The notes below the pieces were generated by a model. That model was not told where the DNA came from. It was given only the letters and a program-made list of their open reading frames with translations, and did no database searches. 44,348 nucleotides of DNA from Tannerellaceae bacterium (GTDB lineage Bacteria; Bacteroidota; Bacteroidia; Bacteroidales; Tannerellaceae): contig JAJQAZ010000126.1 of the NCBI GenBank assembly GCA_021203545.1, positions 1 through 44,348 on the forward strand. Direction: 5' to 3'. Shown piece by piece: positions 16,291 through 24,101 of the stretch; within the stretch, counting starts at the first letter, position 1, and every line of letters starts with the position of its first letter. The position numbers and the translations under genes are program-made.

Positions 16291-16356
16291 AAATATTCAT
16301 CAGGAGTGTGATGTCTGTTTTTGTGTTTATTACGATCTGGCAGTGTTTCCGGATTT

Positions 16357-16674
16357 TTAAATTAAAAAATGTCCTGCTGTTGCGGCCAATGTTCCTAAAA
16401 ATATGGAAAAGAAAGCGATGATAGGAACAGGCTTTTTATCTTCATGGCCTACATGTATGAGCATGGGTGTCATTAATAAAATCCCTAATACTCCTCCTTT
16501 GAGCCACCAGGGGAGAAAGGGAATATCAATTAATACGATGATTGTTGAAGTAACAAAATAGTGGATAAAGGCTGAAATGGTTGAATACCGGGGCAGCTTT
16601 TGAAGTATCATCGGGATGATGTCAATGATTCCAATGACAATTCCAATCCCCAGGGCGGTTATTAAACTGTTCAT
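16357..16674 (-). CDS. Small integral membrane protein, unknown
   Basis: 105 residues with four predicted membrane segments (about 3-22, 35-52, 60-76, 84-103) and a short charged loop HVGHEDKKPVP. I recognise no family. It follows the gene at 16679-17023 after 4 bp on the same strand, so the two form an operon. They may be cargo of the element that left the broken integrase, or native chromosome beyond its edge. The sequence does not say which. Confidence 0.65.
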   Translation of the reverse strand: MNSLITALGIGIVIGIIDIIPMILQKLPRYSTISAFIHYFVTSTIIVLIDIPFLPWWLKGGVLGILLMTPMLIHVGHEDKKPVPIIAFFSIFLGTLAATAGHFLI

Positions 16675-16678
16675 ATAA

Positions 16679-17023
16679 TTACGAAAAAATTCGTTTTACC
16701 ACTTTTTCAAAATCACTGAATGTCTGATCGTCCAGCTCAAACTGTAAAATCAGTTCTTTATCCGTGCGGATCTCGTTGGCGATTTCTTCTGTTAGCAGTA
16801 AGCGGAGTTCATTCCGGTTTAGAGTGTACGAAATGGAAGAAGGTAGAGCCGTAGTACTATATTCCTGATCATCTTTTTCTATCCAAAACTCTTTGTCCTC
16901 TTCCGGAGTGCGTGAGATGGCTACATATTCGTAGGCATCGGAATATGGGAAATATAAACCATCAAAATCGTCGTCTTCGTAATCGTAGGAGTTGATCTCT
17001 ACTTCAAGTGCTTTTAATATCAT
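16679..17023 (-). CDS. Acidic hypothetical protein
   Basis: 114 residues, strongly acidic, with a DYEDDDFDGLYFPYSDAYEY stretch near the N-terminus and no membrane segment or signal. Not recognised. It is the first gene of a two-gene operon with the membrane protein at 16357. TATCTTTG on its strand (17055-17062) gives a leader of about 26 nt. Confidence 0.65.
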   Translation of the reverse strand: MILKALEVEINSYDYEDDDFDGLYFPYSDAYEYVAISRTPEEDKEFWIEKDDQEYSTTALPSSISYTLNRNELRLLLTEEIANEIRTDKELILQFELDDQTFSDFEKVVKRIFS

Positions 17024-17054
17024 ACATTTAAAAATTGAAAGATTAGGTTAAAGG

Positions 17055-17062
17055 CAAAGATA
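17055..17062 (-). promoter_or_regulatory. -7 box for the 17023-16357 operon
   Basis: TATCTTTG on the minus strand, matching TAnnTTTG. No -33 match. Confidence 0.4.
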
Positions 17063-17124
17063 AAATATATTCTTTGTTTTTCATTCATTTACGGGTAAAG
17101 ATATGCCACTATAGGAAAAGGGGC

Positions 17125-17640
17125 TTAATTATTTTGTGCTTTTATCATTCGTTGGATCATTTGGGCGAGGGGGATGGAACCTATTTCCAGAAGGCTGACG
17201 CGGATGAAGAGGGCTTTTAGGCCTTGCGCAGCGTACATCCGGTCGAAGCGGTAAAACCAGGTGGGGATTAAGAGGTCTGGTTTGTAATTGCGGTCTACCA
17301 GCAGGCGGATGAAATATTGGCCCCGGTAGTAAAATTCGTCTACCTGCCGGATGGCGTTCCATTCGATTTCTTCGCGTATGGTTGAGGTTTCTGTGATGCC
17401 GCGTGGGGTAAGGATGATTTTGGGTTTGCGGTCGAAGAAGGTGCCTATCCCTAAAATGAGTATGAAGATGGATAGTATGATGATGCTCCAGCCAATGACT
17501 TCTTTACCTGTGTACCGGATGAGTGAATAACCGGCTAAGGCGATTAGCAGGCTGCTTACCGTGAGGATAAGGGCTTTCTTTTTTTGATTTATAGATGACG
17601 ATCCTTTCCATTTTTTCTTCTGGTTTGTTTTATTCAACAT
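17125..17640 (-). CDS. STM3941-like membrane protein, unknown function
   Basis: 171 residues. A basic N-tail is followed by two membrane helices (about 24-42 and 48-67), then a soluble C-terminal domain starting KIILTPRGITETSTIREEIEWNAIRQVDEFYYRG, the pleckstrin-like pattern of bacterial membrane proteins of the STM3941/YdbT type. No enzyme motif. 60 bp separate it from the next gene upstream on the same strand. Confidence 0.7.
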   Translation of the reverse strand: MLNKTNQKKKWKGSSSINQKKKALILTVSSLLIALAGYSLIRYTGKEVIGWSIIILSIFILILGIGTFFDRKPKIILTPRGITETSTIREEIEWNAIRQVDEFYYRGQYFIRLLVDRNYKPDLLIPTWFYRFDRMYAAQGLKALFIRVSLLEIGSIPLAQMIQRMIKAQNN

Positions 17641-17700
17641 CCGGGTTCCGGGATTGGTTCATTTCTTTATATGGCCGGAGGAGGTTCCGGGTTTTCCGGA

Positions 17701-18402
17701 TTACAGCGGTTCTGTGGAGGATTTACGCATATATTTTTTTGTGTAAGGGCATATTACAAAGCATTTTCCGCAGAGGGTTCCTTCAATGCCGGTACGTTCT
17801 TTCATTCTTTTTTTGATGACGTCCACACAGGTTCCGGTATCGAATAGTTCTTCACGTTTCATGCCTGCTTTCCATAAGGTGCCGCTAAGTGCCTGTGCCG
17901 GGCAATGGGTTTTGCATTGTTCGCATGTGCCGCATCTGGATTCGAGGATGGGGGTATTGTATGCTAAGGGGGCATCGGTGAGCAAAGTGGAAATCCGTAC
18001 AGCCGAACCGTATTGCGGGGTGACAAGGAGGCAGCTTTTTCCTATCCAGCCCATTCCGGCCTGTGTGGCAACCGTTTTATATGGCAGGGGTGTGCAGCGT
18101 TGTTCATTTATTTGTGCGTACCCGGTAGTAATGGGGATAGCCTGATAGTTGTTGGCGGTAAGGAAATTTGCTCCCTGGGTAACGATTTCATTTAACCGGG
18201 TATTCAGGGAGTTGTATGTGTTCCAGTAGGAGAGGGTAGGCCCTTCCTGAATTTCCCGGATGATGTGTACCGGAATTGGTAAGGCTACACAAACGCCGTA
18301 AGGTAAGGGGCTGGAAGGGATGTTTCTCATATCTGCTACTCCTACCAAAGCGGCACCGGAAGCGTACAATAGGTTTTTAAGTTCCCTGGTCAGCATATTC
18401 AT
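17701..18402 (-). CDS. QueG-like double 4Fe-4S cluster protein
   Basis: 233 residues. Two ferredoxin-type clusters: C157, C160, C163, C167 (CGTCEQCKTHCP) and C211, C214, C218 (CGKCFVICPY), with C192 a likely fourth ligand. The N-terminal half with PYKTVATQAGMGWIGKSCLLVTPQYGSAVR matches the cobalamin-binding region of epoxyqueuosine reductase, which makes the last step of the tRNA nucleoside queuosine. It is much shorter than true QueG (about 310-380 residues) and lacks the C-terminal HEAT-like part, so it may be a QueG-like reductase with another substrate. ATG 18396 is an alternative start. Confidence 0.8.
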   Translation of the reverse strand: MNMLTRELKNLLYASGAALVGVADMRNIPSSPLPYGVCVALPIPVHIIREIQEGPTLSYWNTYNSLNTRLNEIVTQGANFLTANNYQAIPITTGYAQINEQRCTPLPYKTVATQAGMGWIGKSCLLVTPQYGSAVRISTLLTDAPLAYNTPILESRCGTCEQCKTHCPAQALSGTLWKAGMKREELFDTGTCVDVIKKRMKERTGIEGTLCGKCFVICPYTKKYMRKSSTEPL

Positions 18403-18459
18403 TTGTTATTTGGTTTATTTATATACAAATATATGTATAGTTTCCGGATTTATTTGAAT

Positions 18460-18472
18460 TTGGTTGGAGGGG
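18460..18472 (+). repeat. Half copy of the GGATTTGTAATCC repeat
   Basis: TTGGTTGGAGGGG followed by ATGTGT matches one arm of the full inverted repeat at 38888-39044. A second half copy lies at 21592-21604. These are probably remnants of a dispersed palindromic element. Confidence 0.4.
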
Positions 18473-18518
18473 ATGTGTTAACCCTGCCAATCAAATTCAA
18501 ATATGGATGAATCTGCCG

Positions 18519-18947
18519 TTAGGCGTCTTCTCCTTTGGCACGGCTGATGATCCAGTTGATTCCGAACTGATCGGTAAATTCGCCATATAAATCGGCCCAG
18601 AATGTTTTTTGTAACGGAAGGGTTATTTCTCCGCCTGCCGAAAGTCCTTCAAACAGGCGTCTGACTTCCTCTTCTTCCTGAATGCTTATTGCCAGCGTTA
18701 TGTTATCTCCCACATGCACGGGTTTATCCGATGTGGCATCTGCTCCCATCAGCAGGACTGAATCGCCTATCGGCAGGGCTATGTGGAGGATTTTTTCTTC
18801 ATCTTCTTTTGCTAACGGGTGGTCTTTTTCCGGATTGTCTTTATGACGCATTACATATACAAATTCTCCTCCTAATACGGATTTATAGAAATTGAAGGCT
18901 TCTTCGCAGGCTCCGTTATATCTTACATACGGTTCTAATTTTCTCAT
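18519..18947 (-). CDS. VOC-superfamily protein (PhnB-like)
   Basis: 142 residues of the vicinal-oxygen-chelate fold: EPYVRYNGACEEAFNFYKSVLGG at the start, ILHIALPIGDSVLLMGAD in the middle, and WADLYGEFTDQFGINWII at the end, the PhnB/glyoxalase-like pattern. Members include metal-dependent dioxygenases, isomerases and resistance proteins, and the substrate is not predictable. It stands alone, flanked by intergenic DNA on both sides. Confidence 0.85.
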   Translation of the reverse strand: MRKLEPYVRYNGACEEAFNFYKSVLGGEFVYVMRHKDNPEKDHPLAKEDEEKILHIALPIGDSVLLMGADATSDKPVHVGDNITLAISIQEEEEVRRLFEGLSAGGEITLPLQKTFWADLYGEFTDQFGINWIISRAKGEDA

Positions 18948-19267
18948 TTCTTTTTTATTTAATAAGTTACAATCAAAAAAAGAACTACTATATAAGGGAA
19001 AATGTTTTATACCTTCATCTGCTACCTGTATCCGGTTTCTATAATAGATGCCCGGCTGTGTGGTTGTTACTAGTATAACGGATATAGTATATATCGTTGG
19101 GGTGATAGGTAAAGAATATATACCATGTGGTGTTTTTATTTTTTATATAAGAAGTATATAGTAAGTTTTTACCGTATTTCTCAAAATTGGCAGAGGCTTC
19201 TTTGGAGGGTTGTAGATGGATAGTAGATTGATTTATGTTTTTAGAGCAGGTTTTTGGGGGGGCAGGG
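18948..19267. other. Intergenic, no gene seen
   Basis: AT-rich spacer upstream of the VOC gene. Contains no credible reading frame or clear promoter match. It leads into the palindromic repeat at 19268. Confidence 0.4.
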
Positions 19268-19361
19268 TATAGGGAACGCAGATTTCGCAGAAGGCGCAGA
19301 AAAACGCAGAATAATGTTTAAGATCTTTCTGCATAAATCTGCGTTCTCTGCGTTCCCTATA
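19268..19361. repeat. ACGCAGA palindromic repeat, copy 1
   Basis: 94 bp with perfect 15-bp outer arms: TATAGGGAACGCAGA (19268-19282) and TCTGCGTTCCCTATA (19347-19361). The interior also repeats CGCAGA in both directions. Related copies lie at 22335-22435 and 38775-38877. The long foldback could also terminate transcription. Confidence 0.7.
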
Positions 19362-19413
19362 TCCCAAACCAATCAGATTCTATTTCTCCGGTTGGGTGGC
19401 TATCTATTCTGTG

Positions 19414-20559
19414 TTATAGTCTGTCGGATAGGATTTTTTTTGCTATTTTGCCGTTTACGGTTTGATTTTCGCCGAAGGCTGCTCCGCGTTCGTTGAAACG
19501 GCGTTCTATTTCGTTGATGGTGTCTGTGCCGATGTTTTCTTTGCTCAGGCGGGTGGTGAGGCCGAGGGAGCGGAAGAATTGGTCGGTTTTTGTGATGGCC
19601 TGGTTGATACGTTCGTCACGGGTTCCTCCGGTGATGCCCCATACACGTTCGCCGTATTGGATGATTTTGTCGCCTTTGCTTTCACGCAGTATGTTCATTG
19701 TGCCGGGGAGGATGATGGCGAGGGTGTGACCGTGTGAAAGGCCGTGCAGGGCCGTGAGTTCGTGCCCGATCATGTGGGTGGCCCAATCCTGGGGTATGCC
19801 GCCCAGTGCAACGAAGCCGTTGAGTCCCATGGTGGCCGATAGCATGAATTCGGCCATAAGGTCGTAGTTGTGTTTGTCTTTTTGGATGAGCGGTGCTATT
19901 TCTATGACTGTTTGAAGTATTCCTTCCGCCCAGCGGTCCATTAGCCGGGAGACGCCCGGAACGGTCAGGTATTGTTCCATGACGTGGACGAATGTGTCGG
20001 CCAGTCCGTTGGCTATTTGATTGCCGGGCAGTGTGAAGGTGGTTTCGGGGTCGAGAATTGAAAATAGGGGATAATTGGAGAAAAAGGAGAATTTTTCTTT
20101 TGTGGCTGTATTGGAGATCACTGCTCCCGCGTTCATTTCCGAGCCCGTGGCCGGGAGGGTTAGTACGGTTGCGAGAGGAACTGTGTTTGTTTCGTTTCCG
20201 GCCAGTACCAAATCCCATGCATCGCCTTCATATAGCAGGCCTGCGGAGATTAGTTTTGTTCCGTCAATGACGGAGCCGCCGCCTACGGCCAGTAGGAAGT
20301 CTATTTTTTCTTCTTTGCCTAAGGCGATTGCTTTGCGGAGGGTTTCGATGGTTGGATTGGCTTCGATGCCCCAGAATTCTACGGTGTGAAAGCCTTCGAG
20401 GGCTTTTTTTACCTGGTTGTATACGTTGTTTTTCTTTACACTGCCGCCTCCGAAGGTGACCATGATGCGTTTTCCGGCAGGTATTTCGTTGGCTAATTCT
20501 GAAATCATTCCTTTACCCATAATGAGTTTTACCGGATTCTGAAAGATAAAATTGTTCAT
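19414..20559 (-). CDS. Iron-dependent alcohol dehydrogenase (YqhD/BDH-like)
   Basis: Group III metal alcohol dehydrogenase, 381 residues, probably NADPH-dependent and reducing aldehydes in the cytoplasm. Metal ligands D188, H192, H262 and H276 fall exactly at the YqhD spacing. FGGGSVKKN (37-45), AVGGGSVIDGTK (91-102) and LPATGSEMN (135-143) are the nucleotide and family motifs. The frameshifted AraC-type gene lies 95 bp upstream on the same strand and may once have regulated it. Nearby genes (aldo/keto reductase, Old Yellow Enzyme, OsmC) point to carbonyl and electrophile detoxification, which is an inference. Confidence 0.93.
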   Translation of the reverse strand: MNNFIFQNPVKLIMGKGMISELANEIPAGKRIMVTFGGGSVKKNNVYNQVKKALEGFHTVEFWGIEANPTIETLRKAIALGKEEKIDFLLAVGGGSVIDGTKLISAGLLYEGDAWDLVLAGNETNTVPLATVLTLPATGSEMNAGAVISNTATKEKFSFFSNYPLFSILDPETTFTLPGNQIANGLADTFVHVMEQYLTVPGVSRLMDRWAEGILQTVIEIAPLIQKDKHNYDLMAEFMLSATMGLNGFVALGGIPQDWATHMIGHELTALHGLSHGHTLAIILPGTMNILRESKGDKIIQYGERVWGITGGTRDERINQAITKTDQFFRSLGLTTRLSKENIGTDTINEIERRFNERGAAFGENQTVNGKIAKKILSDRL

Positions 20560-20654
20560 ATTTATTTTTTAAGTTGTTGTTTAGTGATGCAAATTTACTA
20601 TTTGATTGGGAATTATTGTTTTTCTGAAAAGTTTTATGTTTGTTTTCTTAAACG

Positions 20655-21520
20655 TTACCTGTTGGTTTGGGTTATCCGGCTATGTTCCTTTTTCGCGTAA
20701 TCAGTGAGGGGGGCATATCCGTATTGTTTTTTGAAGGCTGTCGAGAAGTGGGAGAGGTTTTTGAAGCCTACATTGAGATATACTTCCGAGGGTTTTTGCC
20801 CTTTGTTGATCAGGTCCATTGCTTCTTCCAGCCGTTTTTTACCAGCCACCTGCTGGGTGTTTCGTGGAAAATGCGGGCAAAGTCTTTTTTGAATGTGGAG
20901 AGGCTGCGCCCGGTGTAATGGGCAAATTCTTCGACAGACAGGTCGCATTTATAGTTGTTTATCATGAAGTCTGCCAGACCGGGTTTCCACGGTCCGGTAA
21001 AATCAAATAGTACGGCGCTAAGTTCCGGTTTTAGCTGTAAGAGGGCGAAGATGGCCTCTTTTAACTTGGTATCCATTAATTCTTTGGAGGGGTATTGTTT
21101 GGTGTTGAAATATTGTTCGAGCGATATAAATAATCCGTCGAAAAAGGGATGTTTTTCGAGCATTACGTGGTGGGCGTTTGCTATTGATTTATCACTATTG
21201 GCCGGAAGGTTTATTCCTTGTCCGGCATATATTTTTTTCAGGAACGGGGTTTTGAGTTGCAGGAACAGGCCTTTGAAACTTTCCCCGTTTTTGGACGGCT
21301 GTTTTATTTTTTTTATCAGGTGATTGCGTTTCAGGAAGAAGGAGTCTCCTTTTTTCAGTGTGACCCGTTTTTCTTTTGTGACGAGTATCATTTCCCCGGA
21401 ACAGATATATACCAGTGTATGGTCGGACACCATGTCTTCGCATAGTTTTTCATTTTTTACATAGCAGCAGAAAAATGTGTCGAGGTAGTTGTATATTATT
21501 ACGTCTGATTTTGTGTTCAT
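20655..21520 (-). pseudogene. AraC-family regulator, single-base frameshift
   Basis: The first frame (start ATG 21520, MNTKSDVIIYN) gives an N-terminal ligand-binding domain and the first helix-turn-helix (LSVEEFAHYTGRSLSTFKKDF), then stops at WKKQWT (20810). The second helix-turn-helix, KRLEEAMDLINKGQKPSEV through VGFKNLSHFSTAFKKQYGYAP, continues in the next frame to 20655. Joining needs one extra A in the run at 20835-20840 (six T on the plus strand). Without it the DNA-binding domain loses its more conserved half. With it the protein is a normal ~288-residue regulator. Real decay, slippage or a sequence error are all possible. Confidence 0.85.
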
Positions 21521-21591
21521 ACTTATTAAGTGGCTGATTGTTGTGTAAAGGTAATGATTGTTTTCTGAAAAGTTTGCGGTTTCTTGTTTTT

Positions 21592-21604
21592 TTGGTTGGA
21601 GGGG
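21592..21604 (+). repeat. Second half copy of the GGATTTGTAATCC repeat
   Basis: TTGGTTGGAGGGG followed by TATTTGTAATTGGG, matching the left arm of the element at 38888-39044. No right arm nearby. Confidence 0.4.
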
Positions 21605-21650
21605 TATTTGTAATTGGGTAAGGTAGGTTTTGGATTCGCAGAGATAATAT

Positions 21651-21686
21651 GAAAAGCCGTTCATGTGTATGTATGAACGGCTTTTC
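21651..21686. terminator. Bidirectional terminator after symE
   Basis: A perfect 14-bp stem, GAAAAGCCGTTCAT (21651-21664) with ATGAACGGCTTTTC (21673-21686), 8-nt loop and T-rich flanks. It lies just after the symE stop codon on the minus strand. Confidence 0.8.
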
Positions 21687-21691
21687 TTTTG

Positions 21692-22105
21692 TTATTTGGC
21701 TATTGCTTTCTTTTTCCGTAGTGCCTGTTTGGTTGCTATACTATGGTGGATAGGTTGCCTGTTGATTTTGGGTATTTCTATCCAGCCTTCCCGGATTTGT
21801 TTCCACTCTATGACAGGCAGTTTTCTGGGCGGACGTTCACCGGGTTCGCTTACTACTTGTATGGTAAGTTGCCTGTTTTGTACTGTAATTTCAATCCATT
21901 GTCCGCTGCGGAATCCGGCATCGTACATCCATTGACCTGCCAGTGTAACAGTAGGGGTATCGTACCATTCGTTTTTTTCTTTATCCCGCTTCCTGTCTTT
22001 ACAACAGAGTGTCAGCAGACGGGGTTTGAAACTTGTTTTTGATTCTTTACTGGCGGTAGTTTTCGCCATTTGAAGTTTTTCTGAACTTGTTTTTTTGTTG
22101 GGCAT
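21692..22105 (-). CDS. SymE-family toxin
   Basis: 137 residues. The region VTLAGQWMYDAGFRSGQWIEITVQNRQLTI is the SymE fold, related to AbrB. E. coli SymE is an SOS-induced toxin controlled by an antisense RNA, SymR, and Bacteroidetes carry many copies whose role is untested. The N-terminus (about 1-40) is Lys/Ser/Thr-rich and variable, and the second ATG (MAKTTASKE) is an alternative start. It has a terminator directly after it and a structured, 5'-leader-like element (22135-22208) with a TATCTTTG box (22276-22283) before it, so expression is probably controlled at the RNA level. Confidence 0.8.
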   Translation of the reverse strand: MPNKKTSSEKLQMAKTTASKESKTSFKPRLLTLCCKDRKRDKEKNEWYDTPTVTLAGQWMYDAGFRSGQWIEITVQNRQLTIQVVSEPGERPPRKLPVIEWKQIREGWIEIPKINRQPIHHSIATKQALRKKKAIAK

Positions 22106-22134
22106 AATAAAAAAAATTGAAGTTAATAAAAGAA

Positions 22135-22208
22135 AGGTGGGTCACGCCCAACGTAACCGTGCATTTCTGCAAGGACAAGTTCCGGGACTTACACCCGTAT
22201 GCCCACCT
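22135..22208 (-). ncRNA. Structured leader of symE, possible RNA switch
   Basis: AGGTGGG (22135-22141) pairs with CCCACCT (22202-22208), enclosing a hairpin CCGTGCA/TGCAAGG (about 22158-22174) and CGGG/CCCG around 22182-22198. A competing hairpin TGGG-TCACG-CCCA (22138-22150) uses the same bases as the closing stem, so two folds exclude each other. On the minus strand it sits 30-103 nt upstream of the symE start. A short frame opening at ATG 22241 runs through it and overlaps the symE start out of frame. No known riboswitch family recognised. Confidence 0.5.
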
Positions 22209-22275
22209 CTTTACCTTTAGATGTTCTACAATAAGATTCATTTTTTATTTTAATACATGATTACTTTGGGTACTG

Positions 22276-22283
22276 CAAAGATA
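22276..22283 (-). promoter_or_regulatory. -7 box for symE leader
   Basis: TATCTTTG on the minus strand. Transcription from about 22269 would give a leader of about 165 nt that contains the structured element. Confidence 0.4.
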
Positions 22284-22334
22284 AGAAAGAATTGTAAAAA
22301 TGTATATTAAAAAACATTTTATTTGTTTTGAAGG

Positions 22335-22435
22335 ATAGGGAACGCAGATTGCGCAGAATACACAGAGAAACGCAGAAAATATTAAAAAATATTCTGCGCA
22401 AATCTGCGTCCTCTGCGCAATCTGCGTTCCCCTAT
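22335..22435. repeat. ACGCAGA palindromic repeat, copy 2
   Basis: About 101 bp with 23-bp outer arms that pair almost perfectly. The left arm begins ATAGGGAACGCAGATTGCGC and the right arm mirrors it at 22412-22435. Same family as 19268-19361 and 38775-38877. Confidence 0.7.
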
Positions 22436-22583
22436 ACTTTAAACCCCAAAAAAACAGAAAAGCAAAAAAATCATATTCTAAAACATATATTCCACTATAT
22501 AATAAAATAAATTTTTTATTATTTTTGCCATTAGAAATGAAAAATTTTAAAATAGATTTAATCAACCTCAAACTTTTACCTAT

Positions 22584-23012
22584 ATGAAAAAGAAAAGATT
22601 CATTTCACCCCTTGCACAAAAAACACAACCTGAAGACACTGATTATTTAAAGAGGAAACAGAAGAAATAATCGGAGGCTTCTACAAAGTTTACCGCACAT
22701 TAGGATACGGGTTTCTGGAAAGAGTTTATCAGAATGCACTCTATTACGAACTACTCGAAAGAGGTTTTGACTGCAGTCCAATACCCCTTAAAAGTCTATT
22801 ACAAAGAATATCTGGCAGGAGAATACGTTGCCGATATGATAGTCAATGACAAAATCCTGTTAGAGCTAAAAGCGTGTAGTGAAATAAACGACCACCACGA
22901 AGCCCAGCTTGTCAATTATTTAAAGGCCACCACCATAGAACTGGGTCTTTTATTAAATTTTGGCGAACGTGCACAGGTAAAACGAAAAATCCTGATGAAC
23001 AAAAACAAATAA
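22584..23012 (+). pseudogene. GxxExxY (PD-D/EXK-like) gene with two frameshifts
   Basis: The family signature G-x2-E-x2-Y is in the middle frame (LGYGFLERVYQNALYYELL, about 22690-22760). The nuclease-like core GEYVADMIVNDKILLELKAC is in the outer frame to 23012. The ATG at 22584 opens MKKKRFISPLAQKTQ and stops at about 22670. One lost A at 22649-22651 and a compensating change near 22776-22781 would restore a protein of about 143 residues. GxxExxY proteins are widespread in Bacteroidetes and their function is unknown. The motif D..ELK places them in the PD-(D/E)XK superfamily. Confidence 0.75.
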
Positions 23013-23080
23013 AACAGATTTAACCGGTAAGTAAGGCGGGATCGTTATTTAGGATGCTAAAAACCAGTTTTGTTTTTGTC

Positions 23081-23923
23081 CTATAACATATCCAGCGGCA
23101 TTTTCCGGGTGGGCGACGGGAATGCGTTATCTATCCGGATCAAATCTTCTTTTGTTAGTTCGATGGTGAGGCTTTGGCAGTTTTCTTGTACGTGGTTTAC
23201 GGAGGCGGCTTTGGGGATGGCGATGATGCCGGGGTTCCGTACGACCCATGCCAATGCGATTTGGGTGGACGTGGCGTTGTGCCTGCGGGCGATTTCCGTC
23301 AGGACGGGGTGTTTCGCAAGGCGACCCTGTTCGACGGGAGAGTAGGCGATGACGGGGATGTTGTGTTCGCGGCACCAGGGGATGAGGTCGTATTCTATGC
23401 CGCGGCGGGTGATGTTGTAAACTACTTCGTTGGCTGTACAGGTGTTGCCGCCGGGGATGGCATAGAATTCTTCCATGCCGTCTACATCAATGTTGCTGAC
23501 ACCCCATTCGTTGATTTTTCCTTCCTGTCTGAGTTGTAACATGGCTTCGACTGTTTCTTCAAAGGGGTAACGTCCCTGCCAGTGCAGGAGGTACAGGTCG
23601 AGGTGGTCTATTTGGAGCCTTTTCAGGGTGTTTTCGCAGGCTCTGAGTGTTCCCTGCCGGCTGGCGTTGGAGGGGAGGACTTTGCTGATGAGGTACACCT
23701 TGTCGCGCTGTCCCAGGATGGCCTCGCCTACTAACCGTTCGGAGCGTCCGTTGCCGTACATTTCGGCTGTATCTATGACGGTCATACCGAGGTCGATCCC
23801 GGTGCGCAGAGCTTCGAGTTCGGTTTTTCTCCGGGTGTCGTCGTCGCCCATATTCCACGTGCCTTGTCCTAAGGTGAGCACTTTCCGATTATCGCGGAAG
23901 GTATAAGTGTGTTCTTTTTTCAT
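23081..23923 (-). CDS. Aldo/keto reductase
   Basis: NADPH-dependent carbonyl reductase with a TIM barrel, 280 residues. The catalytic tetrad is D51, Y56, K81 and H114 (DTAEMYGNGRSE, LISKV, YLLHW). The C-terminal AIPKAASVNHVQEN binds the cofactor phosphate. Cytoplasmic. Substrate unknown. It is divergent from the Old Yellow Enzyme gene at 24102, with a palindrome (23970-23987) in the shared 178-bp gap, so the two reductases may be co-regulated. Confidence 0.93.
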   Translation of the reverse strand: MKKEHTYTFRDNRKVLTLGQGTWNMGDDDTRRKTELEALRTGIDLGMTVIDTAEMYGNGRSERLVGEAILGQRDKVYLISKVLPSNASRQGTLRACENTLKRLQIDHLDLYLLHWQGRYPFEETVEAMLQLRQEGKINEWGVSNIDVDGMEEFYAIPGGNTCTANEVVYNITRRGIEYDLIPWCREHNIPVIAYSPVEQGRLAKHPVLTEIARRHNATSTQIALAWVVRNPGIIAIPKAASVNHVQENCQSLTIELTKEDLIRIDNAFPSPTRKMPLDML

Positions 23924-23947
23924 CTTATCTTTCGTTTTTAGTGTAAG

Positions 23948-24021
23948 AACAGGGATGCTTTTGTCAATGTTGCAGGTTATACTGCAAAGAATCGCTGAAA
24001 GATAAGAAATGATTCCCTGTT
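23948..24021. promoter_or_regulatory. Palindromes in the reductase divergent promoter
   Basis: TTGCAG-GTTATA-CTGCAA (23970-23987) is a perfect 6+6+6 inverted repeat. It is flanked by a wider pair, AACAGGGA (23948-23955) and TCCCTGTT (24014-24021). The nested symmetry between two divergent reductase genes suggests an operator. No regulator gene is adjacent. Confidence 0.4.
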
Positions 24022-24101
24022 TAAGCGGTGGATTTTGATTTTTTAATGCCTCTTTCCCATCCTTTTCCTTTCCGGATTGTTTTTTTAAAAAACAGATTGT
24101 T

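Noticed and set aside
16175-16360. 61-residue frame through the iteron-like array
   Set aside because: The repeat period is not a multiple of three, so the units are read in different frames; not a repeat protein.
19254-19496. 80-residue plus-strand frame over the repeat at 19268
   Set aside because: It is a translation of the palindromic repeat and of the antisense of the alcohol dehydrogenase end.
19682-20218. 178-residue Arg/His/Pro-rich frame inside the alcohol dehydrogenase
   Set aside because: Out-of-frame shadow on the same strand of a well-supported gene.
22135-22208. tRNA-like cloverleaf upstream of symE
   Set aside because: Closing stem and arms do not have tRNA spacing, there is no T-loop TTCGAAT motif, and stems compete with each other.
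22245-22571. 108-residue hydrophobic frame on the minus strand
   Set aside because: It reads through the ACGCAGA repeat, so its apparent membrane protein pattern comes from the repeat sequence.
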